Of a DNA stretch of 64,000 bases, positions 29,601-36,226 are shown in pieces. A program made the position numbers and the translations under genes. The stretch is taken from NCBI GenBank assembly GCA_003598085.1, contig QZKU01000004.1, forward strand, positions 1-64,000. The letters are read 5' to 3'. Origin of the DNA: Candidatus Abyssobacteria bacterium SURF_5. Lineage in GTDB: Bacteria > Abyssobacteria > SURF-5. The notes under the pieces were generated by a model. It saw nothing but the letters and a program-made list of their open reading frames with translations. It had not been told where the DNA came from and made no database searches. How positions within the stretch are numbered: position 1 is the stretch's first letter; every line of letters starts with the position of its first letter.

Positions 29601-29744
29601 TTGGTATGGGCTCTTCCTGGCAAACCAGATAGTGTCCTTCTCGATATTGCGGCTGACGCTGGTCGCCGCCCAAGCCGGCGCCGACAGAAGGACCACGAAA
29701 AGAATTGCGCAAAACCGGCACTTCCACAGTTTCTGCTTTCTCAT
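26640..29744 (-). CDS. Secreted right-handed beta-helix protein with internal duplication (1034 aa)
   Basis: A signal peptide (about 1-26, ending SAPAWA) starts the protein. Two long parallel beta-helix units occupy about 30-430 and about 650-1030. Both begin with the same pattern: KSPYxIxxxIxLxEGxxLxIEPGVxVxFxPxKxLxIxGxLxAxGTxxxPILFT. Both then run through repeated GGGIYAY / NNVI.GN coils typical of PbH1 repeats and Right-handed parallel beta-helix proteins. Between them are two fibronectin type III-like domains (about 435-640, including GIELTWEESPGANFTGHRIY). The family includes polysaccharide lyases and adhesins; no catalytic residues could be assigned. The gene starts 40 bases after the octaheme cytochrome stop, so it may be cotranscribed with the Mo-enzyme operon. 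Confidence 0.8.
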   Translation of the reverse strand: MRKQKLWKCRFCAILFVVLLSAPAWAATSVSRNIEKDTIWFARKSPYQITNDIKLIEGATLEIEPGVIVEFYPEKSLEINGSLRAVGTPAKPILFTAHTETPWGNVSFTDFSTDAAFSESGAYSAGCILSNCIVEKGGGLFIRFGAPFITQCEIRNNVSSGIRVEFGAPTIMGNRIYGNSTEHDPASGNGGGIISYSDRNVRIADNIIYNNISDGGRDGGGGIYAYAADGGTAHIMNNVIFGNSSSRFGGGIYAYKAILNGNTVINNKAILRGGGIYAVESEVADNLVQGNSAERGAGIFSENASIKSNSIIRNKAARIEGGGLHYFGSGPIEDNCIAANSADGDEGCGGIYVSGNPLIRGNNILGNEGYALYIANVSDAPDVVATENYWGTSSEDSILRVTYDWIDNESNGLAIYKPFMLEQRPQPPMLPPFHVRAASRDGGIELTWEESPGANFTGHRIYISSESGYPYDTVLQTGSEKSFLITDLEPEKEYFLCVSGFSTRDEGEAETGLSEEVRLYFSPSEESLLAPVNLHPADGDQGVLRDKIILKAAPPEAGEAVVSYRWQVFAAGDSAFNPVLDTMTSGPEMDELTMGSDKLQAVREYAWRIASRSPTGSWSDWSRPTGFTTAPETAFTLSGPIDSEMHLQKAKSPYFVAGNTIIMSEGRLVIEPGVAVHFAPGKNLKVRGELQARGTADAPILFTRESSGRWGSIIFAEQCADAILDDQRTYIDGTILEFCSIDGGKGLLIESSSPLIKNCEIAGNGGSGITIRQGGPVIAGNDIHHNEAPTNGGGIYAYTNDIIYVLSNKIHHNTADGDGGGIYAYGYMNTSTIHVEDNDITANTATGNGGGVYLSRSSAIGNRIDGNTAKAAGGGIYSTFGLVDENEVTRNQAREGGGIFTEHNSSITRNYIGSNIALSQFGGGVFINFWGTSIENEVFTRNTVTANRGRSAKDNGGVYVLGYLVFENNNVYGNSGSQFYNGNSADSSPFTTSNCYWGSSDGGAISRMIVDADDDPALGKVTFEPFLDKPVKIN

Positions 29745-29783
29745 TTTTTGCCCCCAACTGATTTCTTCCCCTACCTCTTTTCT

Positions 29784-31994
29784 CTAATAGTCCATCTGGG
29801 TCCAGTCGATCTCTTCTTTCTGCTCCTCCTCGGCCTCCGGCGGTTTCTCCGGTATTTTGTCCATAATCATCAGGTATTTGGAGACGAGGTCGATCCACAT
29901 TTCGGCGTCAGAGACCCTCTGGGCGCCTTCCGGGGTGTAGTAAACGTATGGCATTTTCGTGCCCGCACCCGCATATTTGTCCGGGTTGCGAAGGAAGTTC
30001 TTGATCCACTCGAAGCGCAGCCTCGTCTTCGAGAGCATGAGGTTAATCGAGAGGTCCTCAAGCTTGACGTCCTCCGGCAGACCTCCTTCAAGAGAGATCG
30101 GGTGGCACTGCATACACTTGTCGGCCACCACCCGATACTCGCCCATATCCCGATCGAGTTGTGGCATTTCCTCTTTCTGCGGAATCAGCACGTACGGCAC
30201 GCGAGCGTCCTCAGCAGAAGAAGACTTCACCGAAAAATAATCAATCATATCTTGCACTTGTTCATACGAAAAGGAAAAAGTCGGCATCCTCATCTTCAGC
30301 CACGGCCGCATGGGAACGGGTTTCGTCAGGTATTGAAAAGCCCATTGGGGCTGAACCTTCTCTCCTTCGCCGACGAGCCGGGGCGGCACGTACGTCTTGA
30401 GTCCGATGAACTGATCGATGCGCGGTTTGACGTTCTCCTCAAACATATGACAGCCGCGGCAATGGTTTTCGGTGACTTCCCATTCCCCCGCCTGTCCGCG
30501 CCGCTGGGCCTCTGCGGCCGCCAGCATATATTTCTGCGGAAGCTGAAAAACCGTGTTGGAGAAATAGAAAATGGTGAGTGATTCAATTTCGCCTTCTTCA
30601 AAGTTAAACTTCGGCATTTTCAACGGCATATCGACCGTCTCGTAAATCTTCGGTTCCTTTATCTTATTGAGAATCCAGTCCCATTTGGTCGTAGGAACCT
30701 GTGAATTTCCGAACGGGAGTTCGTCGAGCGTTTTCTTCGCGACCTCGGCCACCTCGACGCCGGGAAGCGGAGATCTGTCGAAGTCCTTCATCTTGTGACA
30801 GCCGTAGCAACCCTGAAGTTGAACCAGTTTGCCTCCGTTTTCCACTGACGCCCCGTCTGTTTTCAGCGGCTCCGAGCGCACAAGCTCGGCATTATCCTTC
30901 AGAGTCATAAGATATGCGGTGAGGTTGAGCCGGTCGCTATCGGTGATGTCGAGCTTGGGCATACGCGTGTCGGGGTTGTACGCCTTGGGATCCTTCAAAT
31001 ACTCGAACACCCAGTTCCCATTCAATTTGATTCCGGCGTCCGACAGATTCGGAATGCGTCTCGTCAGCGAATCCTCCTCCCGCTTTTCGGAATGGCAGGC
31101 TTTACATCCGAGGTCGGTAAACAGGGTCTCACCCTCTTTGGCGGACGCAGGTGACAGATCAACCTTCGGATATTCCTTATCGGATTTCAAAGAGAGCGCA
31201 TAGGCCGCAATGTCGCGAATTTCGTCATCCGAAAGCGTAAAGGTCGGCATGAGAGTGCGCGGCCGCATTTTTTCGGGAGTTTTCAACCAACTCAGCATCC
31301 ATCGTTCGTCCGCCAGCTTCTCCTTAAATCCGTCGAGAATTGGCGCGAATTTGGGAAGATCTTCGAATCCGCGCGCACTGTGGCAGTCGTAGCAACCATA
31401 TTTTTGAAAGGCGAGTCTGCCGAGTTCAAACTGCTCGGCCCCTTCCAGTCCGTATGAAGTCTCATGGCAGCCGATGCAAGGCGCCTGAAGATATTGATGC
31501 GGGATGAGCGGATTGTACCAGGTCTCTTCATATCCATGGGCAGCGAATGCGGTTGTCCCCACGCCCTGCCCATGATGACAGACAGTACAGCCAAATTTAT
31601 CCGCCTTATGCAGGTCAAGCATTTTCCCCGGATGAGCTTTAAACGGCTCGGGCGCATCGGCGAACAGGGGATTATCGATGCCGAGATGGCAGCTCGTGCA
31701 GAGATCGCGCACATTCGCATCCGGCAGGAACACCTGGCGAAGATGCGGCCGCATGGACCGGGCCTCGCGCAACTGCTTCTCCCATTTCTCTGTCTCAGCC
31801 GAGTCCCCGGCCTGAGCGGACGCGGCTATTTGCTCAAGCAGCTTCTGCTCCGACAGCTTCTGAAATTCTCGCTGATATGCCGCCCATTCGCGCGAGTTCT
31901 CGTGCTGGAAAACGCGCACCGTCAAAACGGCAAAAACCAGAATGGCCGCTGAGAAGACCAGGCGGCTCGAAAATTTCGCCCTGATGATATTCAT
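29784..31994 (-). CDS. Membrane-anchored octaheme c-type cytochrome (736 aa)
   Basis: One N-terminal anchor (about residues 11-28) leads into a periplasmic protein with eight CxxCH heme sites. They start at residues 99 (CTSCH), 136 (CTVCH), 173 (CIGCH), 201 (CYDCH), 297 (CKACH), 396 (CYGCH), 512 (CRGCH) and 627 (CMQCH). The first four are close together; the last four each sit in a mono-heme cytochrome c-like domain with distal methionine candidates such as RTLMPTF and RMPTFSF. It lies 7 bases after the cytochrome b C-terminal subunit, so it is most likely the cytochrome c partner of the Rieske/cytochrome b module. It could also carry electrons from the Mo-enzyme gamma subunit. Maturation would need a Ccm or Ccs system, not seen here. 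Confidence 0.85.
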   Translation of the reverse strand: MNIIRAKFSSRLVFSAAILVFAVLTVRVFQHENSREWAAYQREFQKLSEQKLLEQIAASAQAGDSAETEKWEKQLREARSMRPHLRQVFLPDANVRDLCTSCHLGIDNPLFADAPEPFKAHPGKMLDLHKADKFGCTVCHHGQGVGTTAFAAHGYEETWYNPLIPHQYLQAPCIGCHETSYGLEGAEQFELGRLAFQKYGCYDCHSARGFEDLPKFAPILDGFKEKLADERWMLSWLKTPEKMRPRTLMPTFTLSDDEIRDIAAYALSLKSDKEYPKVDLSPASAKEGETLFTDLGCKACHSEKREEDSLTRRIPNLSDAGIKLNGNWVFEYLKDPKAYNPDTRMPKLDITDSDRLNLTAYLMTLKDNAELVRSEPLKTDGASVENGGKLVQLQGCYGCHKMKDFDRSPLPGVEVAEVAKKTLDELPFGNSQVPTTKWDWILNKIKEPKIYETVDMPLKMPKFNFEEGEIESLTIFYFSNTVFQLPQKYMLAAAEAQRRGQAGEWEVTENHCRGCHMFEENVKPRIDQFIGLKTYVPPRLVGEGEKVQPQWAFQYLTKPVPMRPWLKMRMPTFSFSYEQVQDMIDYFSVKSSSAEDARVPYVLIPQKEEMPQLDRDMGEYRVVADKCMQCHPISLEGGLPEDVKLEDLSINLMLSKTRLRFEWIKNFLRNPDKYAGAGTKMPYVYYTPEGAQRVSDAEMWIDLVSKYLMIMDKIPEKPPEAEEEQKEEIDWTQMDY

Positions 31995-32001
31995 TTCTTC
32001 T

Positions 32002-32724
32002 TCAGATATTGAACCATGGCGTGGTCACAATGTACCTGATATTGAAGGCGAGGCGCAAAAGTATCTTGATCGGTACGCCGTACATCAAGAGCACAAGCGT
32101 GAAAGCGATGAGGTATCTCACCGCTCCCATGCGGCGGAAGATGCCCTTCATAAGGACTGCCGGCAGCGCCAGCCCAATTGTTATATACGTTGCAAGAAAG
32201 GCGATGCCGGCCCACTGAGGCATATTGACCAGCGTCTCTTCCGCGCTTTTTGCGACCGACCAATCCTCCCACAGCCAATAAAACTGCCAGTTGGGTCCGC
32301 GCAGGAACTGGCCGATCAGGATCAGGACGAACCACATCCCAAACCCGAACACATAGGTGATTATGGCCGCTCGGCGTTCGGAAAATGAGTACTTGCCGAT
32401 TGCCGTCGTGCTGACGTCAATATAAGGAATGAGGACGAGCCCGAGGATAATGAGAGTGGGAATGACAACTCCGGCGATCCACGGATCGAAGTATACGAGT
32501 AATTCCTGCAACCCGACAAAGTACCAGGGAGCTTTCGCCGGATTTTCAGTCTTGTTCGGGTCCGCAATGCTGAGGAGAGGAGCGTTCTGCAGCATCGACC
32601 ATACGAGCAGAATGACTGAAGCGATGATGGCGGCGATAAATTCCTTCATCACCAGATGAGGAATCACGAACTCAAACTCATCTTGCGCCACTTCAGCAGA
32701 ACCGGCTTTGACAGAGAGGTCCAT
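32002..32724 (-). CDS. Cytochrome b C-terminal subunit (subunit IV-like)
   Basis: This 240-residue membrane protein corresponds to the C-terminal half of cytochrome b (subunit IV of b6f). It starts at the ATG at 32724, preceded by GAGGATT and 11 bases after the stop of the N-terminal subunit. The Qo-site region reads NKTENPAKAPWYFVGLQELL; the b6f PEWY is here PWYF. Hydrophobic segments lie near residues 28-46, 85-107, 122-142, 170-195 and 205-225, more than the three of plant subunit IV. The same frame stays open far upstream, but that part overlaps the other subunit and does not look like protein. The split into two genes is of the b6f type. Confidence 0.85.
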   Translation of the reverse strand: MDLSVKAGSAEVAQDEFEFVIPHLVMKEFIAAIIASVILLVWSMLQNAPLLSIADPNKTENPAKAPWYFVGLQELLVYFDPWIAGVVIPTLIILGLVLIPYIDVSTTAIGKYSFSERRAAIITYVFGFGMWFVLILIGQFLRGPNWQFYWLWEDWSVAKSAEETLVNMPQWAGIAFLATYITIGLALPAVLMKGIFRRMGAVRYLIAFTLVLLMYGVPIKILLRLAFNIRYIVTTPWFNI

Positions 32725-32735
32725 AGAATCCTCAT

Positions 32736-33503
32736 CTAGAGCGGGTGTGAAATCCCTCCGTCTTTCCTCACCCGCCAGAAGTGAACGAACATCAATACCA
32801 CTGCCGCCAGCGGCAGCAGGATGCAATGCAGCACGTAGAACCGCAGAAGAGCGTTTTCTCCTACCATCGTGTCTCCGAGCAGCAAGTACTTCACGTCGTT
32901 CTCGGGTCCGATACCGAGCAATTGGTGGAAGGGTCCTTCGGAGCCCAGCAGAGGAGTAGCCCCGGCCATTCTCGTGCCGACGGTGATCGCCCAGAACGAG
33001 AGTTGGTCCCACGGGAGGAGATAACCGGTAAAACTGAGCAGAAGCGTCAACACCAGGAGGAAAACGCCGACCACCCAGTTGAATTCCCGCGGCGGACGAT
33101 ACGAGCCGGTGAGGAAGACCCTCAGCATATGCATCATCACCAGGATGACCATGGCGTGGGCCGCCCACCGGTGCAGATTGCGCATGACGAGGCCGAACTT
33201 CACCACGTGTTCGAGCAAGCGCATGTCGAGATACGCATATTCGACCGTCGGGCGATAATAGAACATGAGAAGCACGCCGGTGATCGTCTCCACCAAAAAC
33301 ATGAAGAACGTCAGGCCCCCGAGGCAAAAGGTGTGCCTGATTTTCAGGCCTATCCTTCTCACTTTCGGCGGATGCACATGAAGGAAAAAGTTGGAGACGA
33401 CCGTCAGCACCCGGTTGCGGGGAGTATCAGAAAATCGGTGCCTGAAGACCGAGCGCCATATTTGGCTCTCGGTGATCTTTTTGGATATGCTTCCCATATG
33501 CAT
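32736..33503 (-). CDS. Cytochrome b N-terminal subunit (b6-like, bis-heme)
   Basis: This 255-residue protein is a diheme cytochrome b with four transmembrane helices. The heme-ligand pairs are present: the His of NLHRW and the His 14 residues later in VMMHMLRVF (helix II), and the His of FYVLHCILL with the His of [14 protein letters not shown] (helix IV). [12 protein letters not shown] is the conserved Qo-side segment. Together with the following subunit, the octaheme cytochrome and the Rieske protein at the start of the operon it should form a quinol:cytochrome c oxidoreductase-like complex. No ribosome binding site is visible before the ATG at 33503: a palindromic element ends three bases upstream. 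An alternative start is the Met at 33497. Confidence 0.9.
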   Translation of the reverse strand: MHMGSISKKITESQIWRSVFRHRFSDTPRNRVLTVVSNFFLHVHPPKVRRIGLKIRHTFCLGGLTFFMFLVETITGVLLMFYYRPTVEYAYLDMRLLEHVVKFGLVMRNLHRWAAHAMVILVMMHMLRVFLTGSYRPPREFNWVVGVFLLVLTLLLSFTGYLLPWDQLSFWAITVGTRMAGATPLLGSEGPFHQLLGIGPENDVKYLLLGDTMVGENALLRFYVLHCILLPLAAVVLMFVHFWRVRKDGGISHPL

Positions 33504-33506
33504 TAC

Positions 33507-33596
33507 GGGGCCAGACCTTGACGCATGACATAAGCGGATTCGCCGAGAAAATTCAGTCTAAAGGAAGGCTTATGTCATCTGCCAAAGCCTGACCCC
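33507..33596. repeat. Palindromic element with 28-bp inverted repeats between torD-like and cytochrome b genes
   Basis: Two 28-base arms (33507-33534, beginning GGGGCCAGACCTTGACGC, and 33569-33596, ending CAAAGCCTGACCCC) are inverted copies matching at 22 of 28 positions. Most differences are transitions, so RNA would still pair through G-U. The GGGGTCAGGC...ATGACATAAG style resembles termini linked with IS200/IS605-like or REP-associated transposases. It is a likely non-autonomous element and may attenuate transcription inside the operon. Confidence 0.65.
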
Positions 33597-33602
33597 CTCA
33601 CT

Positions 33603-34316
33603 TCAATTCCGGTCTGGATGCAACCGCTGGAGATGCTGCAAATCTCCGGCGCATACGTTAGCGGCCAAGCCGATAACGCCGCAATAAAAGGAGACCGCCG
33701 CCTCGCACAGGTTCGGCACCTTGCGCGACGCCAAAACCTTCTCGGCTTTCCGATGAAGCTCCGGCAACCATCTGGCCGGGTGGCGCTTGAGGAAATCGAT
33801 TTCGGCGAACACGTAAGGCGTGATGTCCTCGTTTCTCTGCAACGCTATGACTTCTTTAAATGTCAGGTAATGCATGAACTCGAGTTGGGTTGTCACATGG
33901 TCCGGGAGTTCGCGTTCCGGCGCTTCAGCGACGCTGAGACCGAAGTTGTTGTAGAAGCGTACCAGTTCCTCCATATTGCCCATTCTGTTGCCGGCATATT
34001 TCCCTTCATAGAGAGGGCAGGGAGGTCCTCCCGGGCCTGCGTCAAAAACGCGAACGAATTCGGCTTCGAAATCCTCCTGTGACACGTTTTTCAGCAGTTG
34101 GCCGGAAAGCGCCCCTTCCTCCACAGCCACTTCGTACGGGAGATCATGCAGAAGCGCAAGTACATACTTCAGATACTCGCCGTCCTTCACCATCTTCAGA
34201 AATTCCGTTTCGGGGTACCGAAACGATTCGGCGAGGAATCGGTACATCTGGCTTCTGCGCGCGCGTTCCGTCTGCTCGACGCCCTTGATGTTATCGAGTT
34301 CGACGATAGGCTTCAT
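33603..34316 (-). CDS. TorD/DmsD/NarJ-like chaperone of the Mo-enzyme
   Basis: This 237-residue all-helical protein belongs to the TorD family of dedicated chaperones that hold the apo-catalytic subunit, assist Mo-cofactor insertion and guard the Tat signal. Visible features are RRSQMYRFLAESFRYPE at the N-terminus, the EFVRVFDAGPGGPPCPLYEG segment with its Pro-rich loop, and FMHYLTFKEVIAL in the C-terminal half. It is cytoplasmic, with no signal. It follows the beta subunit by 22 bases, as in ebdD/ddhD/narJ-type operons, which strongly supports an assembly role for the alpha subunit encoded upstream. Confidence 0.88.
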   Translation of the reverse strand: MKPIVELDNIKGVEQTERARRSQMYRFLAESFRYPETEFLKMVKDGEYLKYVLALLHDLPYEVAVEEGALSGQLLKNVSQEDFEAEFVRVFDAGPGGPPCPLYEGKYAGNRMGNMEELVRFYNNFGLSVAEAPERELPDHVTTQLEFMHYLTFKEVIALQRNEDITPYVFAEIDFLKRHPARWLPELHRKAEKVLASRKVPNLCEAAVSFYCGVIGLAANVCAGDLQHLQRLHPDRN

Positions 34317-34338
34317 GCTACCCTTTCAGCAAAAATGC

Positions 34339-35472
34339 TTATGTGTACATCGAATTCATCGGGTCCTTGTTGAACGGCCCGAACATCTTTTCCCACCGCT
34401 TCGCGATCAGGATTTCCATCAGTTCCGATTTCTCTCCATCCCGCGTTCTCTGCATTTCCTGCTGAAGCAGCTTCAGCGACTGCTCGACTTCCGGGCCGAA
34501 CAGGTCCACCAGATATCGCAGCGGGATGCGCGGCTTTGAGGTATCGATTTTGCCCGTATCGTCGAGCCGGGGCGGAGCAAGCGGCGGCACATAATACACG
34601 TTCGGTTCGGTCCCGAACTTCGGGAACAGCGGCAGGGCCACTTTCCACTTCTTCACGAGCTGGTATATCGGTCCCTGTTCATTATCGAGATAATCGACAA
34701 AACGAACGCGTCCGGTGCATTGGCGCACGCACGCATTGGCCACGCCCTTCTCGATGCGCGGGTAGCAGAAGATGCATTTTTGACTGGTCAACTTCTCAAA
34801 GTTGAAGTAAATCTTCTTATACGGGCACGCCTCCAGGCAGAAGCGGTATCCCTTGCAGCGATCCTGGTCGATAAGCACGATCCCGTCCTCTTCGCGCTTA
34901 TAAATTGCGTGGCGGGGGCAGGCGTCGATGCACGGCGGATATGTGCAGTGGTTGCAGATTCTGGGAAGATAGAAGAAGAAGCTGTTGGGATAGTTGATGC
35001 CGACAGCGCCCTGATCTTCGTCCCAGTTCATTGACCATTCTGGAGTAGTGCCATCGCTGTTCTTGGCGGACAGCGTCACTTGCCCCCATTTGGTATTCAG
35101 GATCTCGTCGTGATTGAAGGTCCACAGGTCTCCGAATTCCTTTCGAGTAGGCAGTTTGCCGCGGATAGGCTCGCGCACGCGCCCCTCGAAAAGCACTTTG
35201 TAGCCGCCGCCGCTCTTCTCGAAATCCTTCGGTGTTCCTTTGCCGGGCATGGTATTGACGGTGTTCCACCACATGTACTCCCGGCCTTCTTTTTTCGTCC
35301 ACGTGTTCTTGCACGCCATGCTGCAGAGCTGACAGCCGATGCACTTGTTGAGGTCCATCACCATGGCGAGCTGGCGCTTGGTGCGGCGCAATTCATCCTT
35401 GATCGCCAGAAATTCCTTCGAAAGTTCCTCTTGTCGCTGCTTATCTTCCTGTGTCGGTTCCAGTACTGCCAT
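34339..35472 (-). CDS. Iron-sulfur beta subunit of a DMSO reductase type II enzyme (EbdB/DdhB/NarH-like)
   Basis: This 377-residue electron-transfer subunit carries four cysteine groups. They are CIGCQLCSMACKNTW; CNHCTYPPCIDACPR; CKGYRFCLEACPYKK; and CIFCYPRIEKGVANACVRQC. In the third group the middle cysteine is replaced by Tyr (C-x2-Y-x2-C), the signature of a 3Fe-4S cluster as in NarH (Trp there) and ethylbenzene dehydrogenase. The predicted set is therefore three 4Fe-4S and one 3Fe-4S. The KNTWTKKEGREYMWWN segment is typical of the NarH/EbdB/SerB branch. It lacks a signal peptide, so it would cross the membrane together with the Tat-bearing alpha subunit. Confidence 0.92.
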   Translation of the reverse strand: MAVLEPTQEDKQRQEELSKEFLAIKDELRRTKRQLAMVMDLNKCIGCQLCSMACKNTWTKKEGREYMWWNTVNTMPGKGTPKDFEKSGGGYKVLFEGRVREPIRGKLPTRKEFGDLWTFNHDEILNTKWGQVTLSAKNSDGTTPEWSMNWDEDQGAVGINYPNSFFFYLPRICNHCTYPPCIDACPRHAIYKREEDGIVLIDQDRCKGYRFCLEACPYKKIYFNFEKLTSQKCIFCYPRIEKGVANACVRQCTGRVRFVDYLDNEQGPIYQLVKKWKVALPLFPKFGTEPNVYYVPPLAPPRLDDTGKIDTSKPRIPLRYLVDLFGPEVEQSLKLLQQEMQRTRDGEKSELMEILIAKRWEKMFGPFNKDPMNSMYT

Positions 35473-35514
35473 GTTTATTCTCCTCTATCTGAAGGATTGA
35501 AGCCAAATCATCCA

Positions 35515-36195
35515 TTATGCAAGCTGAATATCCCGCCATTCCTTTGAGAAGGCTTTTACGCCGCCTCGCTCGCCGGCCGCTCCTTCCCAGGCGGCGACAC
35601 CAATCTGTTTTTTCATTCCGGCGGCCAGTTTGATTGAGTCCTCGGGAACCGTGAAAGCACGGCTCATGACGACCGTCCATTCGCCGTTCTTCCAGCCGGA
35701 ATTCGCCATAATGGAACTTTTTTCGGTGTACAGACTGGTGGAAAGACCTTGAGCAATCTGATTCTTCGGCTTATTATCGAAGTCGGCGCGCCAGTACCAG
35801 GAATTGGTGGGAGCGTCTTTGGTTCCCATTTCTTTGATCGGCGTCTCAATGTCGTCGCGCATTGGGAAGAGGAGCGAAACTCCGTCGGGAAACGTATCCA
35901 GATCGCCGATTTGGAGGTTCTGGTTTTCGCTTTTCCAGTTCAAACGGAAGAATATCTCTTTCCCGTTATGGAGGGTTTTAAGCCTTACTTGCGGTATTTT
36001 CCCGATGTCCTTTTCATCGCGCGTCGCCTTGATATAAGGAGACGGCTGGTTTGCGAGCGGAGTGGCCGCCGTTTCCAAAACATATTCGTTCGCGCTTTTC
36101 CATACAGGCGAATCCAGCTTGAGCAATTCATCTTTGGTGGCCGTCACCTTCGCCGCCACGATCTTATCAGCAGTTGTCGTCGCATTTTCAGCCAT
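35515..36195 (-). CDS. Heme b-binding gamma subunit (ethylbenzene dehydrogenase EB_dh domain)
   Basis: The 226-residue protein resembles the gamma subunits of ethylbenzene dehydrogenase, DMS dehydrogenase, selenate and chlorate reductases. These bind one heme b through a Met and a Lys in a beta-sandwich. The matching landmarks are the strand region GKEIFFRLNWKSEN, a Met in SLLFPMRDD (candidate axial ligand) and a lysine in GGVKAFSKEWRDIQL near the C-terminus (candidate second ligand). The N-terminus (MAENATTTADKIVAAKVTA) is not a clear signal peptide, so export would depend on the alpha Tat signal. It lies between alpha and beta genes, an order different from ebdABCD. Confidence 0.82.
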   Translation of the reverse strand: MAENATTTADKIVAAKVTATKDELLKLDSPVWKSANEYVLETAATPLANQPSPYIKATRDEKDIGKIPQVRLKTLHNGKEIFFRLNWKSENQNLQIGDLDTFPDGVSLLFPMRDDIETPIKEMGTKDAPTNSWYWRADFDNKPKNQIAQGLSTSLYTEKSSIMANSGWKNGEWTVVMSRAFTVPEDSIKLAAGMKKQIGVAAWEGAAGERGGVKAFSKEWRDIQLA

Positions 36196-36226
36196 AATGT
36201 GTGTCCCCCTTCGTTACATGCCGCTC

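Noticed and set aside
32725-33327. Upstream in-frame extension of the cytochrome b C-terminal subunit
   Set aside because: The frame stays open but lies entirely within the N-terminal cytochrome b gene in another frame and encodes an Arg/Pro-rich, non-family sequence. The ATG at 32724 has a ribosome binding site and matches the family start.
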